A DNA stretch of 62,380 nt, from assembly GCA_029262515.1 (NCBI GenBank), contig JAJCZH010000016.1, positions 1-62,380 on the forward strand, written 5' to 3'. Positions within the stretch are counted from its first letter, which is position 1; every line of letters starts with the position of its first letter. Below the pieces are notes generated by a model, which had not been told where the DNA came from, searched no databases, and saw only the letters and a program-made list of their open reading frames with translations. Below, piece by piece: positions 25,890-36,819 of this stretch. The position numbers were made by a program, and so were the translations under genes. Source of the stretch: Deltaproteobacteria bacterium. Its GTDB lineage: Bacteria > Desulfobacterota > GWC2-55-46 > JADFVP01.

Positions 25890-27062
25890 ATGCCGGTAAT
25901 TTTAGCTACAGACATAATACTTCTGCTGCTCTTCGCGGGCCTCGCTTATACCGTGCTCTTCGGCCGCAAACACGAGTCCGTGCAGGCCGTCTGGGCGGCG
26001 TTAAGAAAGAACCGGCTCGCCATGGTCTCTTTAATAATTCTGGCCCTCTACGCAAGCGTAGGGCTGCTCGATTCGATACGGTGGCGAAACCCGGTTACGA
26101 ACGATGACGGCAGCATAACTCTAACCGAGAGCGGAGCCACCATCTACTCGGGTTCGGCTTTAAGCCTGCTTGACCGCGCTGCGTCTGGTTTAAGAGAGAG
26201 AAGCGAAAAGACCTACTCCGCGCCATTTGCCGCGAAACTCTTCTCTAAAGAGAGCATTGAGCTCGCCGACGGTACGACGATCAGGAATTATCCGAAACTC
26301 TCTCACCCGCGTAGCCACCCGCTAGGGACCGACAAGGTAGGCTCCGACGTCCTATACGCGGCATTAAAAGGAGTGCGCACCGCCTTGGTAATCGGCTCAG
26401 GTACGACGCTTATTATAGTGCCTTTCGCAATCCTCTTCGGAGTGATTGCAGGGTACTACGGCGGTCTGGTAGACGATGTCATTCAATACGTCTACACCAC
26501 TCTCTCGTCTATTCCGGGCATTCTGCTTATAGTCGCCTTTATGCTGCTCTTCGGCGACTCCGGCTACCAGGGCGGGCTTATCTCGGATGCGGAGGTCTAC
26601 CTTAAACTCTTTGTGCCTAACGACCGCCTCTTCTGGCTCTGCCTCATTCTCGGCATAACCTCATGGACCGATCTCTGCCGCCTCATAAGAGGCGAGACGT
26701 TAAAGCTGCGCGAGATGGAGTATGTTCAGGCCGCACGCGCCTTTGGCGTAGCAGGACCCGGCATACTCTGGCGCCATATCGTGCCGAACGTGATGCACCT
26801 TGTGCTCATCACCTTTGTGCTCCAGTTCAGCGCGCTCGTCCTGGCCGAAGCGGTCTTGTCGTACATAGGCATCGGGGTAGGAGCGCAGATGGGCAGCTGG
26901 GGTAACATGATCAATACCGCTCGTCTCGAACTGAGCCGCGATCCAGTAGTCTGGTGGAACCTGGCAGCTTCGTTCCTCTTCATGTTCGGCCTTGTTCTTC
27001 CGGCCAACATCTTCGGCGACGCAATACGCGACGCCATGGACCCGAGGTTAAGGTATAAGTAG
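25890..27062 (+). CDS. ABC transporter permease, OppC/YejE-like
   Basis: A 390-residue permease. An N-terminal membrane segment and the KNRLAMVSLIIL opening are followed by a large periplasmic region (about 65-150) and a BPD_transp_1 domain with EAA loop YVQAARAFGVAGPGILWRHI. The large insert before the permease domain is seen in YejE-type subunits, which work with a YejF-type double ATPase, as here. A 135-base gap separates it from the first permease. The AT-rich gene starts 7 bases after its stop. Confidence 0.9.
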   Translation: MPVILATDIILLLLFAGLAYTVLFGRKHESVQAVWAALRKNRLAMVSLIILALYASVGLLDSIRWRNPVTNDDGSITLTESGATIYSGSALSLLDRAASGLRERSEKTYSAPFAAKLFSKESIELADGTTIRNYPKLSHPRSHPLGTDKVGSDVLYAALKGVRTALVIGSGTTLIIVPFAILFGVIAGYYGGLVDDVIQYVYTTLSSIPGILLIVAFMLLFGDSGYQGGLISDAEVYLKLFVPNDRLFWLCLILGITSWTDLCRLIRGETLKLREMEYVQAARAFGVAGPGILWRHIVPNVMHLVLITFVLQFSALVLAEAVLSYIGIGVGAQMGSWGNMINTARLELSRDPVVWWNLAASFLFMFGLVLPANIFGDAIRDAMDPRLRYK

Positions 27063-27068
27063 GAAACT

Positions 27069-27794
27069 ATGGAACTTACAAAAATAGAGATTTCAAAAGC
27101 TAAGTTAGATGCTATCCCTGAGGGTGAGCGCATTTTCTTTGTGCAGATCGGAAGTTTTCTCAATGATATAAATATGCTTCATAAACTTATACTCTTTACA
27201 CATAAGGTTATGCCAACGGATGCTGAGCAAAAAGCGCAAAATTCCTTATCGTTCTTTTTGCTAACAATGTTGGCTGGAAAATTGCGTGAAGGTTGGAGTA
27301 TAGTAGAAAAAAAATTTGTAGACACAAAAATAGCCACAGACTATGAAAAGTGCTTGAACCCAACAGCTAAAGAAAGCTTTGCCCGTCTTGAGAAATACTT
27401 CAAGAATCGCAGAACTCTAGTTTACACTGTAAGGAACAAATTTGCCTCTCATTATGAATCAAAAATAATCAAAAAAGAAATCGACAATACCCCTGAAGAG
27501 GAAATTTTTGAGCTATTTCTAACACCCGAACAAGGCAATTGTTTGTATTTTATGTCTTCATTATTATCGGGTTCCGCAATACTAAATACTCTTGGTGAGG
27601 CAGAGCCAAATGTAGCCTTAGATGTTTTTTTTAAAGAAATTTTAGAAACAGAAGTCGATTTTCAAACTTTTTTAAACGACTGCATATTAATTATTGCTAA
27701 AAGACATCTTGGTAAAAAGCATACTAAAGTTAAAATTACTGATCCACCAGATATTAATAGTGTATTCACTCCTTTTTTTGTAAAAAAAACATGA
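27069..27794 (+). CDS. AT-rich gene of unknown function inside the transporter operon; HEPN-like motif
   Basis: A 241-residue, largely helical, soluble protein with no recognised family. Its base composition is far more AT-rich than all neighbours. It contains R122-N-K-F-A-S-H128, which fits the R-polar-x(4)-H form of the HEPN ribonuclease motif; hydrophobic helices before it (KLILFT, LLTMLAGKLREGW) would suit a HEPN bundle. Start ATG has AGGAAACT upstream, and its stop overlaps the next start as ATGA, so it is positioned to be translated in the operon. It is not a known transporter part. HEPN assignment is an inference from one motif; it could be another helical family. Confidence 0.6.
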   Translation: MELTKIEISKAKLDAIPEGERIFFVQIGSFLNDINMLHKLILFTHKVMPTDAEQKAQNSLSFFLLTMLAGKLREGWSIVEKKFVDTKIATDYEKCLNPTAKESFARLEKYFKNRRTLVYTVRNKFASHYESKIIKKEIDNTPEEEIFELFLTPEQGNCLYFMSSLLSGSAILNTLGEAEPNVALDVFFKEILETEVDFQTFLNDCILIIAKRHLGKKHTKVKITDPPDINSVFTPFFVKKT

Positions 27795-29656
27795 AGACAC
27801 CCGTAATCGAAATAAAAGGGCTCCGCACCTACTTCCGCACGCCGCGAGGAGTAGCCAAGGCGGTTGACGGCGTTACTCTTTCCATAAACAGGGGCGAGAC
27901 CTTCGCGCTCGTCGGCGAGTCGGGCTGCGGCAAGTCGGTAACCGCGCTCTCGGCGATTCAGCTGGTCGAAAACGGGGCAGGTTATATTGCCGGCGGAGAT
28001 ATACTCCTGCACGGCCAGAGTATACTGACGTTGAATGAGAAAGAGAAACGGGCCATCAGGGGCAACCGCATCTCAATGATCTTTCAGGAGCCGATGACGT
28101 CGCTCAACCCGGTCTTTACCATCGGTGAGCAGATAACCGAGGTACTGAAACTACATCAGGGACTCAAGTCAACCGAGGCGAAGAGAGTCGCAGTGGAGAT
28201 GTTCGCTAAGGTCAAACTGCCGAACCCGAAGGAGCTGTTTACGGAATACCCGCACCGCCTCTCCGGCGGCATGCGCCAGCGCGTAATGATTGCTATTGCG
28301 CTCTGCTGCAAACCCGACCTCCTTATTGCCGACGAGCCGACCACCGCGCTCGACGTGACGATTCAGGACGAAATAATCGGTCTGATTCAGGAGCTGCAAG
28401 CAGAACTCGGCAGCGCGGTGCTCTTGATAACGCACAACATGGCGCTCGTCTACCAGAATGCGGACCACGTAGGCGTAATGTACGGCGGCAAAATAGTGGA
28501 AACGGCCCCGGCACGCTTTCTCTTTCGCAACCCCCTGCACCCCTATACGATAAAACTTCTGCGCTCTATCCCCGGACGCACCAATCGCGGAACCGAACTG
28601 GAGACGATTCCCGGCGCCGTGCCTGCGGCCACTTCTTATGCCCCCGGCTGCCGCTTCTCCGGACGGTGCGATCGCGAGATGGAGGGTTGCGAGTTTAAAG
28701 AACCGGAACTCAAGGAACACGACTTTGAACAGAGCGTTGCGTGCCACCTCTTCGACCCCGGGTTTATGGCCAGCGGGCTCGCCGTACCGAAGATGCAGAC
28801 AGGCCGTAAAATCGCGGCCGCTCACGACATAACTGCACCAATTGATAAACGGGACGAGCTCCTGCGCGTAGAGAAACTGAAGACCTACTACCCCGTTAGA
28901 AAAGGGCTCTTCAGGCGCACGGTTGGCTATGTAAAAGCGGTAGACGGAATAGACCTTGAGGTTAAGAGAGGCAGCACGCTTGCGCTTGTCGGGGAGTCTG
29001 GCTGCGGAAAGACCACGGCAGGCAAGTCGATTATCAGGCTCATTCAACCGAGTGGCGGAAGTCTCTGGTTCAACGGCACCGAGATATCGAAACTGAGCGA
29101 AAGGGGACTGAAGAGGTTTAGAAGCAAGGCCCAGATAATCTTTCAGGACCCGTATTCGAGCCTCAACCCGCGTATGATCGTAAAGAATATAATAGGCGAA
29201 GGCATAAAGACGCTCGCCCCTGAATTGAGCAAAAAAGAGCGGTTAGACAGAACCGTAGAAACGTTAGAGCGAGTGGGGCTCGGAGCCGAAACCTTAAACC
29301 GCTACCCGCACGAATTCTCAGGAGGGCAACGCCAGAGAATAGGCATTGCACGCGCGCTCGCCGTTGACCCGGAATTTATTATCTGCGATGAAGCGGTAAG
29401 CGCGCTCGACGTCTCGGTTCAGGCGCAGATACTCAACCTTCTAAAATCTATCCAGCGCGACTTCGGTATCTCATACCTCTTCATCACGCACGACCTCGGT
29501 GTAGTCGAGTATATCGCTGACGAAGTCGCCGTGATGTTCAACGGAAAGATAGTCGAATACGGCCCGACCGAAGAACTCTTTAAGAACCCGACCAACGACT
29601 ACACGAAAAAGCTGCTCGATGCTATTCCGGCCCTACCGCCTGCAAAGACCGATTAA
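27791..29656 (+). CDS. Double ATP-binding subunit of peptide ABC transporter (OppDF fusion, YejF-like)
   Basis: A 621-residue protein with two complete nucleotide-binding domains that would power the two permeases. First domain: Walker A GESGCGKS, signature LSGGMRQR, Walker [13 protein letters not shown]. It ends with the oligopeptide-transporter C-terminal Cys region ([16 protein letters not shown]). Second domain: Walker [10 protein letters not shown], signature FSGGQRQR, Walker [13 protein letters not shown]. The operon order (binding protein, two permeases, double ATPase) is like YejABEF. The start overlaps the AT-rich gene by four bases. Confidence 0.93.
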   Translation: MKTPVIEIKGLRTYFRTPRGVAKAVDGVTLSINRGETFALVGESGCGKSVTALSAIQLVENGAGYIAGGDILLHGQSILTLNEKEKRAIRGNRISMIFQEPMTSLNPVFTIGEQITEVLKLHQGLKSTEAKRVAVEMFAKVKLPNPKELFTEYPHRLSGGMRQRVMIAIALCCKPDLLIADEPTTALDVTIQDEIIGLIQELQAELGSAVLLITHNMALVYQNADHVGVMYGGKIVETAPARFLFRNPLHPYTIKLLRSIPGRTNRGTELETIPGAVPAATSYAPGCRFSGRCDREMEGCEFKEPELKEHDFEQSVACHLFDPGFMASGLAVPKMQTGRKIAAAHDITAPIDKRDELLRVEKLKTYYPVRKGLFRRTVGYVKAVDGIDLEVKRGSTLALVGESGCGKTTAGKSIIRLIQPSGGSLWFNGTEISKLSERGLKRFRSKAQIIFQDPYSSLNPRMIVKNIIGEGIKTLAPELSKKERLDRTVETLERVGLGAETLNRYPHEFSGGQRQRIGIARALAVDPEFIICDEAVSALDVSVQAQILNLLKSIQRDFGISYLFITHDLGVVEYIADEVAVMFNGKIVEYGPTEELFKNPTNDYTKKLLDAIPALPPAKTD

Positions 29657-29658
29657 CA

Positions 29659-29694
29659 CACCTGCGGTGAGCAATATACTATAGTCTGCACTCT
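29659..29694. repeat. Dispersed intergenic repeat, copy a
   Basis: CACCTGCGGTGAGCAATAT (29659-29677) followed by CTATAGTCTGCA (29679-29690). The first block recurs with one change at 54177-54195, the second exactly at 53162-53173. Confidence 0.6.
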
Positions 29695-29729
29695 ACCGTG
29701 AGATATACGTCTTACAGTACGGAACACGC

Positions 29730-30782
29730 TTAGATCGATATTGGCGGGGTGGTGAGGGCCGTAGTCTCGTCGAGACCGAAGAGCAGGTTCATATTCTGCA
29801 CCGCAGCTCCTGATGCGCCCTTTACAAGATTGTCTATAACGGAGACGATGATGAGCTTATGATCATTCTCATCGTAATAGATACCTATGTCGCAGTAGTT
29901 AGAGCCGCGCACATCCGCGATATCTGGAAATAGGCCATACTCCAAAAGACGCACGAACGGCTCCGAGGTATAGGTATCTTTATAGAGCGTATGGATTGTG
30001 GAGGCCGTAACCGGCTCCTTCAGCCAGACGTATGCGGTTGTGAGGATACCACGCGATACCGGCAGAAGGTGCGGCGTGAACGTAACGCTGACCTCAGAAC
30101 CAGCAAGCGCAGAAAGCTCCTGGGAAATCTCCGGCGTATGACGATGAGAGCCGACCTTATAGGCCTTGAAACCCTCATTAAGTTCCACAAAAGAGGTCTC
30201 TACTGCGGCCTTACGGCCCGCGCCGGTAACCCCGGACTTCGAGTCGATTACAACCGGTTTGGAAACGTCATAAAGACAATTCATTATTGGCGCAAGCGCC
30301 AGAATCGCCCCGGTCGGAAAACAGCCCGGATTTGCCACAAGAGTTGCGCCCTTTATAGACTCCCTATAGAGCTCGGGCAGGCCATAAACGGCCTTGGAAA
30401 GATACTCAGAAGCCGTATGCCCGCAGTACCACTTCTCATAAACTTCGACATTATTAAGGCGAAAGTCGGCGCTCAGATCGATGACCTTTACTCCAGCCTC
30501 GATAAAGGGCAGCACAGAGGCCTGCGATACCCCGTGAGGAAGCGCGGAGAAGACAACGCCGGCCTTAACATTAGGGATACTTTCAGGCGAGATTTCGTCA
30601 GGGTCGCAGTAGGTCAAAGAGTCGTAGTAGCCTGAAAGCGACGGGTAGACAGTCGTCACTTTCGTTCCGGCGTACTGCCTCGAGGTTACGGCACAGATCT
30701 CGACATCCGGGTGGGACGCGAGCAACCGGAGCAGCTCTGCACCCGTATAACCGGAACCGCCTATTATTATCGCACTTAACAT
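29730..30782 (-). CDS. argC: N-acetyl-gamma-glutamyl-phosphate reductase
   Basis: A 350-residue ArgC, third step of arginine synthesis: NADPH-dependent reduction of N-acetylglutamyl phosphate to the semialdehyde. Visible: nucleotide-binding GGSGYTGAELLRLL at the N-terminus, active Cys154 in NPGCFPTG, SGVTGAGR, and HRHTPE with the catalytic His. Start ATG 30782 is chosen for AAGGAATG upstream and for the exact family N-terminus; the frame is open 16 codons further. It is downstream of rpsI on the same strand but separated from it by a strong terminator. Confidence 0.95.
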   Translation of the reverse strand: MLSAIIIGGSGYTGAELLRLLASHPDVEICAVTSRQYAGTKVTTVYPSLSGYYDSLTYCDPDEISPESIPNVKAGVVFSALPHGVSQASVLPFIEAGVKVIDLSADFRLNNVEVYEKWYCGHTASEYLSKAVYGLPELYRESIKGATLVANPGCFPTGAILALAPIMNCLYDVSKPVVIDSKSGVTGAGRKAAVETSFVELNEGFKAYKVGSHRHTPEISQELSALAGSEVSVTFTPHLLPVSRGILTTAYVWLKEPVTASTIHTLYKDTYTSEPFVRLLEYGLFPDIADVRGSNYCDIGIYYDENDHKLIIVSVIDNLVKGASGAAVQNMNLLFGLDETTALTTPPISI

Positions 30783-30870
30783 AAAAATCATTCCTTTATA
30801 CGAATCTGCATAACAGAAACGAGGTTTCAAAAACTCTTATACCAGTAGATACGTTTTAGCACAAGTTTAT

Positions 30871-30902
30871 AAAAAAAGGGGAAGGCCGTAGCGGCCTTCC
30901 CC
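30871..30902 (-). terminator. Terminator after rpsI
   Basis: On the minus strand GGGGAAGGCCG-cta-CGGCCTTCCCC followed by TTTTTTT. Confidence 0.92.
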
Positions 30903-30929
30903 TCGAATAAACTTTTTAATGGATAAAAG

Positions 30930-31322
30930 TTATCTCTTTGAGAACTGGAACCTCTTACGCGCACCCTTCTGGCCGAACTTTTTACGCTCTACCATTCTCG
31001 GGTCTCTAGTAAGGAGACCGGCCTTCTTGAGCACTGGCCTCAACTCGGGGTCGATATGCAATAGCGCCCTTGAGATACCGTGCCTGATAGCTCCTGCCTG
31101 ACCGCTCATGCCGCCGCCGTTGACGTTAGCAAAAACGTTATACTTATCTTTAAGTTCGGTCAGTACAAGCGGCTGAAGCACTATGTCGCGCAGAGTTTCG
31201 CGCGGGAAAAAGTCTTCGAAGGTCCTCTTGTTTACGGAAATATTACCGCTGCCGGCCAAAAGCCTTACTCTGGCTACCGAGCACTTGCGTCTTCCCGTGG
31301 CTATGTGCGTTGCATCAGCCAT
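30930..31322 (-). CDS. rpsI: 30S ribosomal protein S9
   Basis: A 130-residue S9. The opening [14 protein letters not shown], the central [19 protein letters not shown], and the basic C-terminal tail ending KRFQFSKR, which reaches the P-site tRNA, are all present. It follows rplM with a 68-base gap, the usual order. Confidence 0.97.
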   Translation of the reverse strand: MADATHIATGRRKCSVARVRLLAGSGNISVNKRTFEDFFPRETLRDIVLQPLVLTELKDKYNVFANVNGGGMSGQAGAIRHGISRALLHIDPELRPVLKKAGLLTRDPRMVERKKFGQKGARKRFQFSKR

Positions 31323-31390
31323 TACTCTTCTCTCCTCTTAAAAGCTGGATAATATCGGCGCGTAGGCGCCGTACCTGTCTGTAAAATTCT

Positions 31391-31819
31391 TCAGTCTGCG
31401 AGCGCCTGCGGGTTCTGCGCCGCATGCGGGTGCGTCTCTGTGGCATAGACCTTTAACTTCTTGAACATTGCCCTGCCGAGCACTCCCTTGGGCAGCATGC
31501 CCCATACCGCTTTCTTTATCGCCTCTTCCGGTTTGCTCTCCAAAAGCCTCTCCAGAGATATCTCCTTGATACCGCCGGGATAACCGGAATGGTGATAATA
31601 CTGCTTATCGGCCAGTTTATTGCCCGTTACGCTTATCTTGCCGGCATTGACCACTACTACAAAATCACCCATGTCGAGGCTAGGCGTATAGAGCGGGGTA
31701 TGCTTGCCGCGAAGCACAGAGGCTATCTTAGAGGCGAGACGACCTAACGTCTTGCCTTCGGCGTCAACAATGTGCCACTTCTTCTTTGTCATATCTACTT
31801 GCGGATGGAACGTCTTCAT
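31391..31819 (-). CDS. rplM: 50S ribosomal protein L13
   Basis: A 142-residue L13, with [17 protein letters not shown] at the start, [12 protein letters not shown], and the YHHSGYPGG and GMLPKG motifs. First gene of rplM-rpsI. Ribosome binding site AGGGGAAA before the ATG. Confidence 0.97.
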   Translation of the reverse strand: MKTFHPQVDMTKKKWHIVDAEGKTLGRLASKIASVLRGKHTPLYTPSLDMGDFVVVVNAGKISVTGNKLADKQYYHHSGYPGGIKEISLERLLESKPEEAIKKAVWGMLPKGVLGRAMFKKLKVYATETHPHAAQNPQALAD

Positions 31820-31851
31820 GTCTTTTTCCCCTAATAGTATTTGAATTTATA

Positions 31852-31880
31852 AGACTAATTTATTTCCGGCACTTTGTCAA
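31852..31880 (-). promoter_or_regulatory. Possible promoter of rplM-rpsI
   Basis: Perfect -35 TTGACA (plus 31875-31880) with a weak -10 TAGTCT at 17 bases, or TATAAA a few bases further, about 30 bases upstream of the rplM start. Confidence 0.45.
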
Positions 31881-31961
31881 GATTTTTTTGCATTCGAGCC
31901 AAAATCTTCGGTATCGATTAATGAACACTTAAAGAACACTAAAAACAGCTCCTTAACATGA

Positions 31962-34112
<2,151 letters not shown>

Positions 34113-34155
34113 GCCTTAACGAATAGACCTCATAAAGAGAAAGGGGGGGAGAGTC

Positions 34156-34833
34156 ATGAGCAAAGTTCACCTGCTGCTTTTAACCGTAGTAATAAGTTTC
34201 GGTCTAATAACCGGCTGTTCCGGCGAAAAAAAGGATCCGGAAAAAGCGATGAAGAAGGCCCCAATGGAACAAGTTAAAGAGAGCGTTACCAAAGCCGTTG
34301 AGGCCGTACCAGAAAAGGCAACGGAAATGAAAGATGCTGCTGCCGAGGCCGTTAAAAAGACGGTCAAGGCCGCACCTGTTGCGGCCGGGGCAGTTAAAGA
34401 TACGATAGTACAAGCCGTAGAGGAGACGCCGGAAAAGGTCGTGGAGATGAAAGACAGAGTCGTGGAGGTAGCCGGAGCCGCAAAAGACCAGGTGACCGGC
34501 ATGGCAAAGGCCGGGACACCCGAACCGGCCACGGCTCCAGCTGATAAGGAAGCAGTCTCTGAGGAGACCGTACGGCTCGGTGGCTCTATCTTTAAGTCAA
34601 GGTGTGTCGCCTGCCACGGCACGGATGGCAAGGGCAGCACCATGGCCCCAGCTTTTGTCGGAAATGAATGGATCAAAGGCGCCGACATAACCGAGATATC
34701 TGCAGTAATAAAGAAAGGACGGACAGGGAGCGCAAAAAAATACAAAAAATTCCCTATCCCGATGCCGGCTCAAACGTCTATGTCGGAGAATGAAATCAGC
34801 GCGCTCGCACATTATATAAAGTCGATAAACTGA
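34156..34833 (+). CDS. Cytochrome c lipoprotein with helical Ala/Lys/Glu repeat stalk
   Basis: A 225-residue predicted lipoprotein (lipobox L-I-T-G-C). Residues about 35-125 form a charged Ala-rich helical stalk with two recognisable copies of about 40 residues (AVEAVPEKATEMKDAA and AVEETPEKVVEMKDRV). The C-terminal domain (about 138-225) is a class I monohaem cytochrome c: C150-V-A-C-H154 haem site, and Met in PIPMPAQ as likely sixth ligand. It would shuttle electrons at the membrane surface; the stalk could hold the haem away from the lipid anchor. The ATG has a very strong GGGGGGAGA ribosome binding site. No oxidase or reductase gene is adjacent. Confidence 0.88.
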   Translation: MSKVHLLLLTVVISFGLITGCSGEKKDPEKAMKKAPMEQVKESVTKAVEAVPEKATEMKDAAAEAVKKTVKAAPVAAGAVKDTIVQAVEETPEKVVEMKDRVVEVAGAAKDQVTGMAKAGTPEPATAPADKEAVSEETVRLGGSIFKSRCVACHGTDGKGSTMAPAFVGNEWIKGADITEISAVIKKGRTGSAKKYKKFPIPMPAQTSMSENEISALAHYIKSIN

Positions 34834-34860
34834 TATTTTTTGCTTTTCTTATGAGCTCGC

Positions 34861-34900
34861 CTGTTACCCGCCCGGCACCTTCTTGCCGGGCGGGTAACAG
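34861..34900. terminator. Perfect 17-bp hairpin after the cytochrome gene
   Basis: CTGTTACCCGCCCGGCA, 6-base loop, then its exact complement. No T-run follows (ACCAAAAAA on the plus strand), so it may be a strong transcript end or processing hairpin rather than a textbook terminator. Confidence 0.6.
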
Positions 34901-35155
34901 ACCAAAAAATAACAGGCAGGTGTACCCCCGGCTGGTATTCTGCCTGCCGAACGACCCTGTTCAGCCACCCAACATAAACACCCTTCTACTTTATTATTAC
35001 ACAAGCTCTCTCCAACGCTACCTCTACGACCTGAGGCATACTCTATGGACCGGGGTCTAAAAGCCGCTCGCAAGGCAGTCTGGCATCTCCCGCAAGCAGA
35101 ATTAATTCAAGTTTACATAAAAAAGACCGTATAAGAGTGTAACGACACTTAACAA

Positions 35156-35186
35156 ATAGAACCTGCCGCATTTAGGCAGGTTCTAT
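35156..35186. terminator. Perfect 12-bp hairpin upstream of the pentapeptide gene
   Basis: ATAGAACCTGCC-gcattta-GGCAGGTTCTAT, about 40 bases before the start codon. No T-run; it could be a leader structure of the following gene. Confidence 0.5.
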
Positions 35187-35224
35187 ACTCGCTTATACAT
35201 TTGCTTATATAATGGAGGTGAACT

Positions 35225-35566
35225 ATGGGTAATGGGCCCAAACAGAGCACAGACCCTATGTACCAGATGCTGAGAGATGAGCAGATAGAGACGTTCAACA
35301 CAAAAAAAGCTTCGGGTGAAAAGTTCGATCTAAGAGGAACCAACCTGCAGGGACTCGATCTGCGCGCTCTGGATGTAGAAGGCATCGACTTCACAGACTG
35401 CTATATGCGTGGAACCGACCTGCGAGGACTCGACTTCTCAACATGCACCCTCGAAGGGGTCAGCATAAGAAGCGCTAAAATCTCAGGCATATATCTTCCA
35501 AAAGAGTTGAGTTCGGAAGAGATACTGATGTCGCTCAACCACGGTACCCGCATGAGGTACAGGTGA
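35225..35566 (+). CDS. Small pentapeptide-repeat protein
   Basis: A 113-residue soluble protein. From about residue 33 to 85 it repeats A(D/N)LxG-like units (FDLRG TNLQG LDLRA LDVEG IDFTD, then MRGTDLRGLDF), the right-handed quadrilateral beta helix of pentapeptide proteins. The N-terminal 30 residues are helical and polar. A strong GGAGGTG ribosome binding site precedes the ATG. Such small proteins have varied or unknown roles; nothing links this one to gyrase protection. It is closed by its own terminator. Confidence 0.85.
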   Translation: MGNGPKQSTDPMYQMLRDEQIETFNTKKASGEKFDLRGTNLQGLDLRALDVEGIDFTDCYMRGTDLRGLDFSTCTLEGVSIRSAKISGIYLPKELSSEEILMSLNHGTRMRYR

Positions 35567-35585
35567 GGCATAAATGCCTTTTTTC
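35566..35585 (+). terminator. Terminator overlapping the stop of the pentapeptide gene
   Basis: AGGCA-taaa-TGCCT followed by TTTTT; the hairpin starts at the last base of the stop codon. Confidence 0.7.
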
Positions 35586-35860
35586 CTCTGTCAGCCCGGA
35601 AAACCAATAGACCGCGACATAAAACGCCGCTTCGAATTGTGCGCTTCTTTCTTACCGGCGCCACCACCTGTTAATAATCGATATTACACCCTGGTTATAT
35701 CCGACAGAGAGCAAAAAACTCCCGGACTCCTTAAGTGCCGCATGCTATAAAACATATCGATTGGCGTGGCTATAACCACTTAATATAAATAGATTTTTAT
35801 TCATCACAACTCAAACACAACAGACCGTAAGCCGCAAAACTTAAAGATCAGTATAAAGAC
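35586..35860. other. Intergenic region, no gene seen
   Basis: About 275 bases between the pentapeptide gene terminator and the motA promoter with no coding frame, tRNA or hairpin that I can support. Confidence 0.5.
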
Positions 35861-35888
35861 TAAAGTTTTGGCCTATATTGTTCGATAA
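35861..35888 (+). promoter_or_regulatory. Sigma-28 (FliA) type flagellar promoter of motAB
   Basis: TAAAGTTT (35861-35868), 12-base spacer, TTCGATAA (35881-35888), close to the sigma-28 consensus TAAAGTTT-N11-GCCGATAA, ending 50 bases before the motA start. Confidence 0.75.
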
Positions 35889-35938
35889 TAAAGATATAAA
35901 GAGAATAAACACCAATTACCTGATGAGGTTCAATTAAC

Positions 35939-36736
35939 ATGGATATAGCTACTATTGCGGGCATACTGCTAGGCTTCGGCCTGATTATCTTCTCGATTCT
36001 ACTCAGCGGCTCAATAATGGCCTTTATCAACATACCCGGGCTTGCAATCGTGGTAGGCGGAACCATTGCCGCCACCCTTATAATGCAACGCCTGGGCGTG
36101 GTGCTCGGAGCTATAAAGGTTGCGATAAACGTCTTAAAGGGGGGCACAACTTCCTCTGTCGATCTTATTAAAGAGATGGTAAAACTCTCCGACGTTTCCC
36201 GTAAAGAGGGGCTGCTGGCGCTGGAAAAGGCGAAAACGAAGAACCTCTTTCTCGCCAAGGGGCTCAGGTTGCTCGCAGACGGGGTTGACCTTCAAGATAT
36301 CGCGGCAATACTAAAGACCGAACTTCTATACATTAAGCAACGCCATAAGCGCGGGCAGAAAGTCTTCAAGTTCATGACCGCAACAGCCCCGGCAATGGGC
36401 ATGGTAGGTACGCTTATCGGCCTTGTACAAATGTTGATGGCCTTAAGCGATCCGGCGGCAATCGGCCCCGCAATGGCGGTTGCCCTGTTGACCACATTCT
36501 ACGGCGCCGTTCTCGCCTTCTTGATATTCGGCCCCATAGCCGCCAAACTCGAGAGCAGAACGGATGAAGAGAGCGCGCAGCTCGAAATGATACTGAGCGG
36601 TATAGCCGGAATCTACAACAAGGAAAACCCGAGAATGATAGAGCTTCGCCTCGCCTCTTTTCTCGACCCGAAAACGAGAAAGAGCATTGAAGGAGCAAAA
36701 GGTAAAGAGGATTCAAAAGATAAGAAAGCGGCTTAA
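35939..36736 (+). CDS. motA: Flagellar motor stator protein MotA
   Basis: A 265-residue inner-membrane protein of the MotA/PomA type with four membrane segments: 1-25 and 31-50 in the N-terminal hairpin, then about 148-168 and 180-200 (TATAPAMGMVGTLIGLVQM, with the conserved Pro, and AVALLTTFYGAVLAFLIFGP). The cytoplasmic loop between them contacts the rotor. With MotB it forms the ion-conducting stator. It is 83 bases upstream of motB and is preceded by a flagellar sigma-28 promoter. A Lys-rich tail ends the protein. Confidence 0.94.
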   Translation: MDIATIAGILLGFGLIIFSILLSGSIMAFINIPGLAIVVGGTIAATLIMQRLGVVLGAIKVAINVLKGGTTSSVDLIKEMVKLSDVSRKEGLLALEKAKTKNLFLAKGLRLLADGVDLQDIAAILKTELLYIKQRHKRGQKVFKFMTATAPAMGMVGTLIGLVQMLMALSDPAAIGPAMAVALLTTFYGAVLAFLIFGPIAAKLESRTDEESAQLEMILSGIAGIYNKENPRMIELRLASFLDPKTRKSIEGAKGKEDSKDKKAA

Positions 36737-36819
36737 CCAGCACCGGAGAACCCGAAAGAGCTATCACACCGCTTGAGGTAACGGCGTTGTTAAAGAACTA
36801 AATGTAGACGGAGAGAGAG

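Larger units (their letters stand above)
34834..35219. other. Intergenic region with three strong hairpins, no gene seen
   Basis: No convincing coding frame. It contains a perfect 17-bp inverted repeat (34861-34900), a weaker GGCAGG/CCTGCC hairpin (34915-34948) and a perfect 12-bp hairpin (35156-35186), the last just upstream of the pentapeptide gene. Confidence 0.6.

Noticed and set aside
28169-29047. 292-codon minus-strand frame opposite the double ATPase gene
   Set aside because: Antisense shadow; the plus-strand product has all ATPase motifs.
35225-35566. Pentapeptide protein as a Qnr-type gyrase protector
   Set aside because: Far shorter than Qnr (about 215 residues) and without its loops; nothing supports that role.
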